A stretch of 51,237 bases of DNA from Chloroflexota bacterium. Lineage in GTDB: Bacteria; Chloroflexota; Anaerolineae; Aggregatilineales; Phototrophicaceae. Both the position numbers and the translations under genes were made by a program. The notes under the pieces were generated by a model. The model did no database searches. It saw only the letters and a list, made by a program, of their open reading frames with translations, and was not told the DNA's origin. The stretch covers positions 1-51,237 of the forward strand of contig WTGB01000007.1 in NCBI GenBank assembly GCA_011523735.1, written 5' to 3'. Positions 1 through 8,200 of the stretch are shown here, one piece after another; within the stretch, counting starts at the first letter, position 1; the number at the start of each line of letters is the position of its first letter.

Positions 1-175
1 AGCTGTCATGGTGATCGAGGGCGGAGAACTCAATGTACTAAGCGAGCCACCCAGTTTGCCCGAGATGACGCTGGAAGAGCGCATGGCGGAAGACGCCGCC
101 TTCCTGGCGGAACTCGAATGCACGCCCGAACGCATCGCCGAGGAACAAGCGGCGCTGGATGCGGCCGACAGCTAG
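1..175 (+). CDS. ABC_sub_bind-family solute-binding protein, C-terminal fragment (array copy 0)
   Basis: Cut off by the window edge; only the last 57 residues are seen, in the frame starting at base 2. They match the C-terminal tails of the three full-length paralogs that follow: a hydrophobic stretch before 'EGGELN', then PEMTLEER, then a Leu-Glu-Cys-Thr-Pro-Glu-Arg motif and a charged Glu/Ala-rich end. Bases 119-165 are identical to 1471-1517 of the next gene, which indicates recent duplication or gene conversion. By homology it is an extracytoplasmic binding protein for an unknown small ligand. The gene has its own terminator just downstream. Family assignment rests on its paralogs. Confidence 0.85.
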   Translation, partial: AVMVIEGGELNVLSEPPSLPEMTLEERMAEDAAFLAELECTPERIAEEQAALDAADS

Positions 176-203
176 GCAAGACATATTCCAGTAAGCAATT
201 GAA

Positions 204-229
204 GGACGGTTCCCGACAACCGTCCTTTT
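204..229 (+). terminator. Rho-independent terminator of array copy 0
   Basis: Perfect 8-bp stem GGACGGTT / AACCGTCC (204-211, 218-225) with a 6-base loop, followed by TTTT. It lies 28 bases after the stop codon. It is the first of four similar hairpins, one behind each binding-protein copy. Confidence 0.9.
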
Positions 230-262
230 GTTTCCATGCCAAAACGTAAATGCGCATAATGG

Positions 263-290
263 TTGACATTCATTGAAAACATTCAATAAT
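263..290 (+). promoter_or_regulatory. Sigma70-like promoter for the binding-protein gene at 340
   Basis: TTGACA (263-268), a 16-base spacer and AATAAT (285-290), close to the consensus -35 and -10 boxes. The predicted transcription start is near 297, which gives an untranslated leader of about 43 bases before the ATG at 340. It lies between the preceding terminator and the gene, so copy 1 has its own transcription unit. Confidence 0.7.
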
Positions 291-333
291 GATCATATAT
301 TGCAACATAGCCTCAAAATTAATCGGAAAGGTT

Positions 334-347
334 TTGTACATGTACAA
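334..347. promoter_or_regulatory. Perfect 14-bp palindrome over the start codon (possible operator)
   Basis: TTGTACATGTACAA is a perfect palindrome that contains the ATG at 340-342. Its half sites are the same as those of the 22-bp palindrome at 41669-41690 beside the AraR-type regulator. Part of it is coding (Met-Tyr-Lys), so coincidence is possible. If it is bound by a protein, it would block initiation of copy 1. Confidence 0.35.
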
Positions 348-1527
348 GAAACTAGCGTTAATCGTGACAATAATGTTGGGCATACTTATGGTTGCCCCGG
401 CGCTAGCGCAAGATGATGACAAGCCCACAATCGCTATCATGAGGTTCGGCTGGACGCCATTGAATGAGTTAGCAAGCAAAGGCATCCTGGACATGCTGCA
501 AGCCTACCAGTTCATCAACGCCGATGAGCGCAACCTCTTGAATGACGAAAAAGACTTGCAAGGCGAGCATATCAATATCATTTGGGGCGACGGCGGGATG
601 GATCTGCCAACTGCCAATATCATGGTCGAAAACGCGCTGGACCGCGGCGCGGATGTCTTGCTGCCCCTTATGACTCCGGTGGCGCAGATTGGAGTTAATT
701 TGACGTTGGACTTGGAGCAGCCGCCGCTTGTGCTCTTCAGCATCGTATCCGCGCCCTACACTGCAGGCATCGCTGACGCGCCTTGCCTTAAACCGGACAA
801 TGTCGCGGGCACACAGGCTCAAGTGCCTTACGGTCAAATTGTGTCGCTGCTGCTTGTGCAAGACCCAAACATCACGAGAGTCGGGACCCTGGTGAACCAA
901 GCGGAGCCCCAGAGCGTCTACGGCCTGGAGCAAATCAACAAACATTCCCTAGACCTTGGTATTACAGTTGAAGTCGCTTCAGTAGCAAACTTGTCCGATG
1001 TGCCTGTCGCCGCGAAAGCGCTCATGGACAAAGGCATTGAAGCCTTCTTGATGTCCGGCAGTTCGCTCGAAGTCGCCGCCCTATCTGCCATCATAGAAGT
1101 AGCGGAGGAATACGGCGTACCAGTATTGTCCCCGGTAATCGGAAATGTAAATCGCGGCGCGCATGTCGGCGCTGGCTTCTTCCACTTTTATCGAGAAGGC
1201 GTCGTCGTAGGGCGGATGCTGGTTGCCCAACTGGAGGGGACCGTTGATGTTTCCTCCTTGGCCATTAACGCCTTGCCCAGCCTTGGGATCGCGCTGAATC
1301 TGGACGCGGCGGAATTGGCCGGAATCACGTTTTCAGAGGAGTTGCTGGCGATGGCGGATTTCGTCATTGAAGACGGCGAAAGCAGTCAAGACCCGAGGCC
1401 ACCCAGCTTACCCGAAATGCCGATTGAAGAACGCCGCGCGGCCGACCTGGAGTTCCTCGCCGACCTTGAGTGCACGCCCGAACGCATCGCCGAGGAACAA
1501 GCGGCGCTGGATGCGGCGGCGGAATAG
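340..1527 (+). CDS. ABC_sub_bind-family solute-binding protein (array copy 1)
   Basis: A 395-residue secreted protein. The chosen ATG at 340 has GGAAAG (325-330) nine bases upstream and gives a clean signal peptide (MYKKLALIV..., cleavage after APALA). An ATG at 289 would add 17 residues and lies inside the promoter. The fold is the two-lobed periplasmic binding protein of the TrpX/ABC_sub_bind family (COG2984-like): an opening 'PTIAIMRFG', a mid-part with 'ALDRGADVLLPL', a 'VAGTQ' turn, and 'RVGTLVNQAEPQSV', the family's characteristic inter-lobe stretch. Relatives bind amino acids or other small organic ligands for ABC uptake. The mature chain has exactly two cysteines (C149, C378), conserved in the paralogs. 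No permease or ATPase is adjacent. The ligand is unknown. Confidence 0.88.
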   Translation: MYKKLALIVTIMLGILMVAPALAQDDDKPTIAIMRFGWTPLNELASKGILDMLQAYQFINADERNLLNDEKDLQGEHINIIWGDGGMDLPTANIMVENALDRGADVLLPLMTPVAQIGVNLTLDLEQPPLVLFSIVSAPYTAGIADAPCLKPDNVAGTQAQVPYGQIVSLLLVQDPNITRVGTLVNQAEPQSVYGLEQINKHSLDLGITVEVASVANLSDVPVAAKALMDKGIEAFLMSGSSLEVAALSAIIEVAEEYGVPVLSPVIGNVNRGAHVGAGFFHFYREGVVVGRMLVAQLEGTVDVSSLAINALPSLGIALNLDAAELAGITFSEELLAMADFVIEDGESSQDPRPPSLPEMPIEERRAADLEFLADLECTPERIAEEQAALDAAAE

Positions 1528-1556
1528 ACAGTTCATTCTGTCGAACCTTTCGAGTC

Positions 1557-1593
1557 TAAAGAGCGGGCGGTTGGAGACAATCGCCCTCTTTTT
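1557..1593 (+). terminator. Rho-independent terminator of array copy 1
   Basis: Stem of AGAG..GGCGGTTG against CAATCGCC..CTCT with a small bulge and one G-U pair, followed by CTTTTTA. It has the same sequence type (GGGCGGTTG...CAATCGCCC) as the hairpins behind copies 2 and 3. Confidence 0.8.
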
Positions 1594-1714
1594 ATTTCCG
1601 TCGCGATCAGTTTTTGCAATAATTCGCGCCTGTTTTTGTGCTATTCTTGAGGTGGACAGTGACGCATTAAGCTACGCTTGTCGCTGAGAAGCGGCGAAGA
1701 AAGCGGGACAACCC

Positions 1715-2914
1715 ATGGTCACAAGAACGCTGATCGGACTTCTGATAGCGGCGCTTTTAATCGCGGCGCCAGCGCTGGCCGGTGATGATGGCAAGCCCAC
1801 AATCGCCATCCTGCGCTACGGTGGCACGCCCCTTACGGCTTTGGCTGAAAAAGGCATTCTGGATATGTTCGAAGCCTATGGCCTGGTGAATGCCGAGGAG
1901 CGCGCCATCTTGGATGAGGCGGAAGACCTTGAAGGCCAGCGCATTAATGTCATCTATGGCGACGCCGGCTTCGATATTCCGGCGGCGAATATTATGGTGG
2001 AGGATGCCCTGGACCGGGGAGCGCACACGCTCTTGACGCTTTCAACACCAGTGTCGCAGATCGCCGCCAACGCCACGCGCGAACTGGACGACCCGCCGGC
2101 GCTTATTTTCGCTATCGTCACCACGCCCTATTTCGCCGGCATTGCCGACGCCCCCTGTGTCAAAGACAGCCACATAGCCGGCACGCAGACCGACGTGCCC
2201 TACGATGACTTTGTGCCGCTGCTAAAGGTGCAGGACCCGGATATGAAGCTGATCGGCACAATCGTGAATATGGCTGAAACCAATAGCGTCTTCGGCGCGG
2301 AGCGAATCACCGAACTCGCGGAGGAACTTGGGATGCGCGTCGAAGTGGCTCCGGTTGTCTCCTTTGCCGATCTGCAACTTGCCACAGACGGCCTGATCAG
2401 CAAGGGCGTCGAAGCCATCGTCCTGCCAGCCAGCTATACCACATCTATCGGCTTGCCCTCAATTGTAGACGCTGCCGCGGAGTACGGCAGGATACCGGTC
2501 TTTTCCATTGTGGCACAACATGTCTATCGCGGCGCGACTGTCGGCGCCGACTTTTACAGCCTGTATCGCGAAGGCGTCATCGCCGCCCGCATGTTGATTA
2601 GCCATCTCAACGGCGACATCGACATCTCGCGCCTGAGCGTCAACTTAAAGCCCGGCTTCACCGTCGCCATCAATCTCGATGCGGCGGCGGAAGCGGACGT
2701 CGAGATCTCTGACGCATTGCTGGCAATGGCGGACTGGACGATTAAAGACGGCCAAAGCACCGAAGGCGTCACGCCCGAACTGCCGGAACACGGCATCGAA
2801 CTGCCGGAGATGACGCTGGAAGAACGGCGCGCTTCTGACCTGGCTTTCCTGGCCGAGCTCTACTGCACCGACGGAATGATCGCCGAGCAGAAGCGGCAAC
2901 TGGAAACCCAATGA
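1715..2914 (+). CDS. ABC_sub_bind-family solute-binding protein (array copy 2)
   Basis: A 399-residue paralog of the gene before it, with the same order of motifs: signal peptide (MVTRTLIGLLIAALLIAAPALA), 'PTIAILRYGGTPL', 'NIMVEDALDRGAHTLLTL', 'AGTQTDVPYDDF' and 'KLIGTIVNMAETNSVFGAER'. The mature protein again has two cysteines only (C148 and C384). The start at 1715 is the first ATG and is followed directly by the signal peptide, although its ribosome-binding site is weak. A terminator precedes and follows it, so it is probably monocistronic. It is predicted to be an exported binding protein of an ABC uptake system whose membrane parts are not in the window. Ligand unknown. Confidence 0.88.
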   Translation: MVTRTLIGLLIAALLIAAPALAGDDGKPTIAILRYGGTPLTALAEKGILDMFEAYGLVNAEERAILDEAEDLEGQRINVIYGDAGFDIPAANIMVEDALDRGAHTLLTLSTPVSQIAANATRELDDPPALIFAIVTTPYFAGIADAPCVKDSHIAGTQTDVPYDDFVPLLKVQDPDMKLIGTIVNMAETNSVFGAERITELAEELGMRVEVAPVVSFADLQLATDGLISKGVEAIVLPASYTTSIGLPSIVDAAAEYGRIPVFSIVAQHVYRGATVGADFYSLYREGVIAARMLISHLNGDIDISRLSVNLKPGFTVAINLDAAAEADVEISDALLAMADWTIKDGQSTEGVTPELPEHGIELPEMTLEERRASDLAFLAELYCTDGMIAEQKRQLETQ

Positions 2915-2961
2915 AGTGACTGACTGACGCTGCGTCACGCAGTACCATAAGCAGACAGCTT

Positions 2962-2996
2962 GAGGGCGGTCTATTAGGATCGCCCTCTTTTCTTTT
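2962..2996 (+). terminator. Rho-independent terminator of array copy 2
   Basis: Stem GAGGGCGGTC / GATCGCCCTC (2962-2971, 2978-2987), ten pairs including one G-U, with a 6-base loop, followed by TTTTCTTTT. It belongs to the same hairpin family as those behind the other copies. Confidence 0.9.
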
Positions 2997-3071
2997 CCCT
3001 ATCAGCCATTTTCGACTATGATTAAGATTAAGCTATATTGGCAAAAACAAATTACTGACAGGAGGTTACAG

Positions 3072-4280
3072 GTGATTCAGAGATTCTTGCTTTTAATTGC
3101 GATATTGGCGCTTAGCGTGAGCCCAGCGCTTAGGGCGCAAGAGGATGACATTCCCACGATAGCGATGATGAATTTTGGCTATTCCGCCGGGCAGACTTTG
3201 GCGACCAAAGGCGCATTCGATGTTTTGCAAGCTTATGGGTATTTCAACGAAGAAGAACGCGCTATCCTCGACCGGGGCGAGGACATGTTCGGTGAAAATA
3301 TGAATGTGCTCTGGCGCAACGCCGGCTCGGATACTCCGACTGCCAACCTCATGGTTGAAGACGCGCTCGATCGCGGCGTGGACGCCATGCTGATCGTCAC
3401 GACGCAGGTGACGCAAATCGCCGTCAACGCCACGCGAGATATGGAAGACTCGCCAGCGATCATGTTCAGTCTCGTCGGCTCCCCTTATTTTGCCGGCATC
3501 GCCGATGCGCCCTGCATCAAGCCGAATCACGTGGGGGGATCACAGTATCATTTGCCCTATGCGGAATCGGTGGCTGTTATGCAGCTGTGGAATCCCGACA
3601 TCAAAACCATTGGCGTGATTATCGCTCCGGGCGAACCCATTAGCGTGTCGGGCGGGAGAAATATTCGACTGGCGGCCGAAGCGCTCGGATTGACGGTGGA
3701 AGTCGCCAACGTTATCACCTTGAGCGATCTGAATCTGGCCACGGAAGCTTTGGTGAACCGCGGCGTGGAAGCGCTCATAAATCCGGTCAGCTCCATCATC
3801 TTGTCCGGAACATCGCTGCTGCAGACTTTGACCGCCGAGTACGGCATTCCCCTGTTCGGGATCTTCCCCTACCACGTCTACAACGGCGCGACCGTGGCGG
3901 CCGGCTTCAATAACGTCTATGGCGAAGGCGTCATCCAAGGTCGCATGCTGGTCGCACATATGAATGGAGATATCGACATATCCGAAATCAGCATAAACCG
4001 GACCGAGGACTTCGGCATCGCCATCAATCTGGATTCAGCCGAAGCGCAAGGCGTCGAGATACCCGACGAACTCTTGGCAATGGCGGACTTTGTCATTGAG
4101 GACGGCGTCAGCAGCGCCGGCGCCACGCGCGAATTGCCCGAGGTCGTCACCACCTTGCCCGAAATGTCAATCGAGGAGCGCCGCGCCGCCGATCTGGCTT
4201 TCCTGGAGACTCTTCGCTGCACGCCGGAGATGATCGCCGAGCAGCGAGCGGAAATAGAAGACACCTGGGCGGAGGGCTAG
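3072..4280 (+). CDS. ABC_sub_bind-family solute-binding protein (array copy 3), GTG start
   Basis: A 402-residue third full-length paralog. An ATG at 3018 opens the frame, but the start is placed at GTG 3072 because a full AGGAGG (3060-3065) sits six bases before it and the protein then begins with a normal signal peptide (IQRFLLLIAILALSVSPALRA). A TATATT at 3034-3039 that may be the -10 box also lies downstream of the ATG. Family motifs are kept: 'PTIAMMNFGYS', 'NLMVEDALDRGVD', 'IAVNATRDMEDSPA' and 'IGVIIAPGEPISV'. The two mature cysteines are C148 and C383. It ends with the same acidic, Cys-containing tail (LRCTPEMIAEQ). No transporter partner genes are next to it. Ligand unknown. Confidence 0.88.
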   Translation: MIQRFLLLIAILALSVSPALRAQEDDIPTIAMMNFGYSAGQTLATKGAFDVLQAYGYFNEEERAILDRGEDMFGENMNVLWRNAGSDTPTANLMVEDALDRGVDAMLIVTTQVTQIAVNATRDMEDSPAIMFSLVGSPYFAGIADAPCIKPNHVGGSQYHLPYAESVAVMQLWNPDIKTIGVIIAPGEPISVSGGRNIRLAAEALGLTVEVANVITLSDLNLATEALVNRGVEALINPVSSIILSGTSLLQTLTAEYGIPLFGIFPYHVYNGATVAAGFNNVYGEGVIQGRMLVAHMNGDIDISEISINRTEDFGIAINLDSAEAQGVEIPDELLAMADFVIEDGVSSAGATRELPEVVTTLPEMSIEERRAADLAFLETLRCTPEMIAEQRAEIEDTWAEG

Positions 4281-4311
4281 CTTGCAGATTTCATAGAGAC
4301 GTTTCCGACAG

Positions 4312-4342
4312 GAGGGCGGTTGACGGCAATCGTCCTCTTTTT
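4312..4342 (+). terminator. Rho-independent terminator of array copy 3
   Basis: Stem GAGGGCGGTTG / CAATCGTCCTC (4312-4322, 4327-4337), eleven pairs with two G-U, a 4-base loop, then TTTTT. It closes the binding-protein array. Confidence 0.9.
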
Positions 4343-4398
4343 GTTTCCGCGCGCTAATGATAGATTGATGCCCAAGGCAGAACATGAAGGAAACAACA

Positions 4399-5454
4399 AT
4401 GCAAGCAGCGCGCCTGCATGGACCAACGGACATCCGCCTCGCCGATGAGCCGGGACCGCCGCCGCCAGGACCGGGCGAAGTCACGCTGAACATCGGAGCG
4501 GTCGGCCTCTGCGGCAGCGACTTGCATATGTACGAGACCGGCCGAATCGGCTACACCACCGTGAGCAAGCCGGTAATCCTGGGCCACGAATTCATGGGGG
4601 TGGTCGCGGCGCTCGGCGCCGATGCCCTGGATGGGGAGCATCAGCCGCTGCGAGTAGGCCAGCGCGTAGCGGTCGAGCCGGCTGTGCCTTGCTGGCGCTG
4701 TGAACTCTGCGAGAACGGTCACCCCAATCTCTGCCCGAATCATTATTTCTATGGGCTATTCCCGGAAGATGGCGCCCTGCGCGAGCGGATGAACGTCAGC
4801 GCCCGCAACTGTTTCCCCATGCCTGATGCGCTGAGCGACGAAGTTGGTCCGCTGCTGGAGACGCTGGGCGTGGCCATCCATGCGATCGACCTGAGCAAGA
4901 TCCGCATTGCGGGTTCAGTCGCGGTGCTGGGCGCGGGACCAGTCGGTGTATTGATCGCGCGGCTGGCGATCCTGGCCGGCGCGGCGCAGGTTTTCGCCTT
5001 CGACAAGTTTGATTGGCGCCTGCGGATGGCACGAGCCTGGGGCGCGACCTACGCCTACAATGTTGACGACTGCGATCCGGTTGATGTCGTCCGCGATCTC
5101 ACCGGCGGGCGCGGCGTCGATGTCGCGATCGAAGCGGCTTGGGCGGATCACTCAGTGCAGCAGGCGGCCGATATGGCGCGCAATGGCGGGCGGCTGGTCC
5201 TGGTCGGCATCCCGCCGGATGACAAGCTGCAACTCCAGCATTCGGTCGCGCGGCGCAAGGGACTGACGATCATGATGTCCCGGCGCATGAAGCATACCTA
5301 TCCGCGCGCAATAGCACTGGCAACTTCGGGCGCGGTCAAGCTGGAAGAACTGGTCTCGCATCGTTTCACGCTAGCAGAGACCGCGCAAGCCTACGCCAGC
5401 AACGCCGCTTATGAACCGGGCGTCAACAAGGTGATCTTGCGGGTGGGAAGTTAG
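4399..5454 (+). CDS. Zinc-dependent alcohol/polyol dehydrogenase (MDR family)
   Basis: A 351-residue medium-chain dehydrogenase of the sorbitol/threonine dehydrogenase type, which oxidises a secondary alcohol with NAD(P). The N-terminal GroES-like domain carries the catalytic zinc ligands (GLCGSDLH and GHEF) and a four-cysteine structural zinc loop (PCWRCELCENGHPNLCPN). The Rossmann domain has the dinucleotide motif VLGAGPVGVL. The start at 4399 is preferred because AAGGA lies eight bases upstream; an in-frame ATG at 4384 would add five residues. Its 3' end overlaps the convergent Uma2 gene by four bases. The substrate cannot be told from sequence. A second zinc dehydrogenase lies at 43229. 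Confidence 0.88.
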   Translation: MQAARLHGPTDIRLADEPGPPPPGPGEVTLNIGAVGLCGSDLHMYETGRIGYTTVSKPVILGHEFMGVVAALGADALDGEHQPLRVGQRVAVEPAVPCWRCELCENGHPNLCPNHYFYGLFPEDGALRERMNVSARNCFPMPDALSDEVGPLLETLGVAIHAIDLSKIRIAGSVAVLGAGPVGVLIARLAILAGAAQVFAFDKFDWRLRMARAWGATYAYNVDDCDPVDVVRDLTGGRGVDVAIEAAWADHSVQQAADMARNGGRLVLVGIPPDDKLQLQHSVARRKGLTIMMSRRMKHTYPRAIALATSGAVKLEELVSHRFTLAETAQAYASNAAYEPGVNKVILRVGS

Positions 5455-6038
5455 CCAGTTGCCGGAGCGGGGAAAATTTCGCGGACGGGGATTTCAAAGC
5501 CAGGCAGGACATCGCCGCCGCTGAGGTTGTCCGCCGCGTTCAGGGTTGTCGCGCCGTCCCGCGTATGGATGTCCACAATGCGCAAATCGGGATATACGAT
5601 CCAAACCAGCGCTGTCCCCGCATTGAGCAGTTGGCGTATTTTCAGACGTATATCGGCTGCTTCATTGCTGGGCGAGATGACCTCAACAGCCAGGTCGGGC
5701 GCATATTCAAGCAAGGTGTTGGGCAATGGCGCGGGCGCTTTGGATTTGCTGATAAACGCCAAGTCCATTCCACGCACTGTATCCCTGCCATCGGGATTGC
5801 GTTCCAAGATGAAGCCCGTTTCTGCCGCCGTTACAATGCCAAGTCCGTTGTCGACGATGTAATTCGCAATCTTGAGACTTAAGAGCATGGTAATCTGCCC
5901 ATGCAGGCCCGATGCCTTCGACATCTCGACGATCTCTCCTTCAACGAGTTCGACGATGCGGTCTGCATATTCCGGGCTGTCCACCAGAGCGATGAATCGG
6001 TCGGCGTTTATCTGCTGCAGTTGTCGTTCCATTACCAT
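5451..6038 (-). CDS. Uma2-family putative endonuclease (DUF820)
   Basis: A 195-residue protein with the Uma2/DUF820 pattern, a PD-(D/E)xK-like nuclease fold that is common in cyanobacteria and Chloroflexota. Visible features are 'RIVELVEGEIVEMSKAS', which is the usual opening strand, 'MDLAFISK' and 'PDLAVEVISPSNEAADI', in which the Asp, Glu and following residues form the presumed active site. The strand after it ('KIRQLLNAGTALVWIVYP') and the closing LPGFEIPVREIF are also typical. The biological role of the family is not settled. The gene is convergent with the dehydrogenase before it (4-base overlap). ATG at 6038 or 6032 are both possible; neither has a clear ribosome-binding site. Confidence 0.85.
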   Translation of the reverse strand: MVMERQLQQINADRFIALVDSPEYADRIVELVEGEIVEMSKASGLHGQITMLLSLKIANYIVDNGLGIVTAAETGFILERNPDGRDTVRGMDLAFISKSKAPAPLPNTLLEYAPDLAVEVISPSNEAADIRLKIRQLLNAGTALVWIVYPDLRIVDIHTRDGATTLNAADNLSGGDVLPGFEIPVREIFPAPATG

Positions 6039-6198
6039 AGCAATCCGCGTCTTGCATCTATTTCTTGGCTACCATTCTACTAAAACGCCCCCTGGAAACA
6101 AACTGCCGCGCCAGCGCCCCGGCTTCAATACAGATGCCAGGTTCGTAATTTCCCCCGAAGTTCATTATCATAAGTGCAATACGGTAAGGAGATTGACT

Positions 6199-6654
6199 AT
6201 GCACATTGAAGGCAGCTACGACTTTAACTTCCAGCGCGAACTGGTCTGGGGCGTGCTGATGGACATCGACGTCCTCGGCAGCATCATCCCCGGCTCCAAA
6301 GGCTTGGAAGAAATCGGCGAGAACAAATATCACAGCAAGCTGGCGGTGAAGGTCGGTCCCGTCAATGGCAAGTTCGAAGCCAACTTCGAACTGGTGGATG
6401 TGGTCCAGCCGGAGAGTTACCGTTTGCTGGTCGAGGGCAAGGGACCAGCCGGGCACGTCACTGGCGAGGGCACGATCAGCCTGGCGCAAGAAGATGGCAA
6501 AACCGTCATGCGCTATGCCGGCGACGCCCGCATCGGCGGCAAGATCGCCGCGGTGGGCCAGCGCCTGCTCAATGTGGCCGCGAAACAAATCGCCAAGCAA
6601 GCTTTGCGCAAGCTTTCAAAGCAGGTCGAGCTGCGACTGGAGACGGCGGGATAA
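6199..6654 (+). CDS. CoxG-like SRPBCC-domain protein
   Basis: A 151-residue protein of the carbon monoxide dehydrogenase subunit G (CoxG) family, a START/Bet v1-like hydrophobic-cavity fold. AAGGAG (6186-6191) seven bases before ATG 6199 fixes the start; the open frame extends much further upstream but that part looks non-coding. It opens with 'IEGSYDFNFQRELVWGVLMD', continues with 'IIPGSKGLEEIGENKYHSKL' and 'GPVNGKFEANFELVD', and has the glycine-rich 'DARIGGKIAAVGQRLLNVAA' near the end. In CO oxidisers CoxG helps the molybdenum enzyme, but no coxLMS genes are here, so that role is not supported. It stands just upstream of the glycolate oxidase genes. Confidence 0.85.
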   Translation: MHIEGSYDFNFQRELVWGVLMDIDVLGSIIPGSKGLEEIGENKYHSKLAVKVGPVNGKFEANFELVDVVQPESYRLLVEGKGPAGHVTGEGTISLAQEDGKTVMRYAGDARIGGKIAAVGQRLLNVAAKQIAKQALRKLSKQVELRLETAG

Positions 6655-6682
6655 AACCAACGTTCCACGCCACCTGTAGATA

Positions 6683-6730
6683 TGTAGGGGCGAGCGGCCG
6701 TCAGTGTCTACGCGACCCTTGGGTCGCCCG
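6683..6730 (+). repeat. GTAGGGGCGACC-type intergenic repeat, copy A
   Basis: Starts TGTAGGGGCGAGCGG and ends CGCGACCCTTGGGTCGCCC. It is a shortened version of the copy at 15179-15256, lacking an internal block. It lies between the CoxG-like gene and glcD, so a GTG at 6704 that could extend glcD is inside the repeat and is probably not used. Confidence 0.75.
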
Positions 6731-6751
6731 ACAACAATAGATGATCAGCAA

Positions 6752-8200
6752 ATGAACCATCCCTTTATCGAAGCTCTCGAAACCATTTACCCGCCCGAAC
6801 GCATTCTGACGCGGGACGCGCAACTGCTGCCCTATGAATCGGACGGGCTGACAGCTTTCCAAAGCAAGCCGGGCGCGGTTGTCATTCCCGTTAGCGAAGA
6901 AGAAGTTATCGCCACCGTCCGCCTCTGCCACGAGATGGCGCTGCCTTTTGTGGCTCGCGGCAGCGGCACCAGTCTGTCCGGCGGCTCCCTGCCCATACCC
7001 GATGGCTTGGTCATCGCCTTGAATCGTCTGAACCGCATCAAACGCATCGACCCGCAGCAGCGCATCGCCGTGGTCGAGCCCGGCGTGGTCAACTTGCATA
7101 TAACGGAGGCGGCTCAACCCTACAACCTCTACTATGCGCCTGATCCATCGAGCCAGTCGATCTGCACCATCGGCGGCAATATCGCCTTCAACAGCGGCGG
7201 CGCTCACTGCCTGAAATATGGCATGACCAGCAATCATGTGCTGGGCATGAAAGTTGTCCTGGCCGATGGCACGGTGACGCAATTCGGGGGAGAGAGCATC
7301 GAAGGCGTCGGCATCGGACCCGACTTGATCGGCTTATTTGTTGGCTCGGAAGGGCTCTTCGGCATCGCCCTGGAGATCACGGTGCGGCTCATGCCCCAGC
7401 CGGAGCTATACCGCACGGTGCTGGCGGCATACGACGATATCGGCAAAGCCGGTGACGCGGTGTCGCTGGTGGTGGCCTCGGGCTTGCTGCCGGGCGCGAT
7501 GGAGATCATGGATCGGCTGGCGATCAAGGCGGCGCAAGCCTCGGTCAAAGCCGGCTATCCGGATGCGGAAGCATTGCTGATCGTGGAATTGGAGGGCGAA
7601 GCGCCCCAGGTCGAGGCTGAGTTCGCCCAGTTGCAAAGCATCATCGAATCATCGGGCGCTTTTGAACTGCGGGTCGCCAATAGCGAAGAGGAGCGCGCGC
7701 GCATCTGGAAAGGACGCAAGAGCGCCTTCTCCGCCGTGGGGCGGCTCAGCCCGGACTTCATTGTGCAAGATGGCGTGGTGCCGCGCAGCCGCTTGGGCGA
7801 GGCGCTGCTGGCAATTGATGCGATAAAAGCGAAGTACGGACTGGATGTGGCGAATGTCTTCCACGCCGGCGATGGCAATTTGCATCCGCTGATTCTCTAT
7901 GACGGGCGCGAGCCGGGCGCCTTGGAACGGGCGGAGGCGCTGGCGGGCGAGATCCTGGCGCTCTGCGTCTCCCTGGGCGGCTCAATCACGGGAGAACACG
8001 GCATCGGCATGGAGAAGCGCGATTATCTGCCAGCCATGTTCAGCGAACAGGAGATCGATATCATGCAGGCGCTGCGGCGAGCGATCGACCCGAAGGAGAT
8101 CGCCAATCGCGGCAAGATGTTCCCCAGCGGGGAGGCGCCAGCATTACAGCAGCATGGCCTGCATCCGCTGGAGCGGCAGGGAGTGATTTCACGCGAATGA
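6752..8200 (+). CDS. glcD: Glycolate/lactate oxidase FAD subunit GlcD
   Basis: A 482-residue FAD-linked oxidase subunit that matches GlcD along its full length. The N-terminal FAD_binding_4 domain has '[18 protein letters not shown]' and '[19 protein letters not shown]', the typical GlcD nucleotide-binding stretches. The C-terminal FAD-oxidase domain has '[17 protein letters not shown]' and '[17 protein letters not shown]'. It oxidises glycolate or D-lactate and passes electrons through the iron-sulfur subunit to quinone at the inner membrane face. The start at 6752 (Met-Asn-His-Pro) is chosen over a GTG 48 bases upstream that lies in a dispersed repeat; neither has a strong ribosome-binding site. 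It overlaps glcE by four bases (ATGA). Confidence 0.92.
   Translation: MNHPFIEALETIYPPERILTRDAQLLPYESDGLTAFQSKPGAVVIPVSEEEVIATVRLCHEMALPFVARGSGTSLSGGSLPIPDGLVIALNRLNRIKRIDPQQRIAVVEPGVVNLHITEAAQPYNLYYAPDPSSQSICTIGGNIAFNSGGAHCLKYGMTSNHVLGMKVVLADGTVTQFGGESIEGVGIGPDLIGLFVGSEGLFGIALEITVRLMPQPELYRTVLAAYDDIGKAGDAVSLVVASGLLPGAMEIMDRLAIKAAQASVKAGYPDAEALLIVELEGEAPQVEAEFAQLQSIIESSGAFELRVANSEEERARIWKGRKSAFSAVGRLSPDFIVQDGVVPRSRLGEALLAIDAIKAKYGLDVANVFHAGDGNLHPLILYDGREPGALERAEALAGEILALCVSLGGSITGEHGIGMEKRDYLPAMFSEQEIDIMQALRRAIDPKEIANRGKMFPSGEAPALQQHGLHPLERQGVISRE

Noticed and set aside
289..339. ATG 289 as start of binding-protein copy 1
   Set aside because: Lies in the promoter region and puts 17 extra residues before a perfect signal peptide; ATG 340 has a ribosome-binding site.
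1367..1687. 106-codon frame over the end of binding-protein copy 1
   Set aside because: Overlaps a real gene in another frame and continues through a terminator hairpin.
3018..3071. ATG 3018 as start of binding-protein copy 3
   Set aside because: GTG 3072 has a full AGGAGG six bases upstream and starts directly with the signal peptide.
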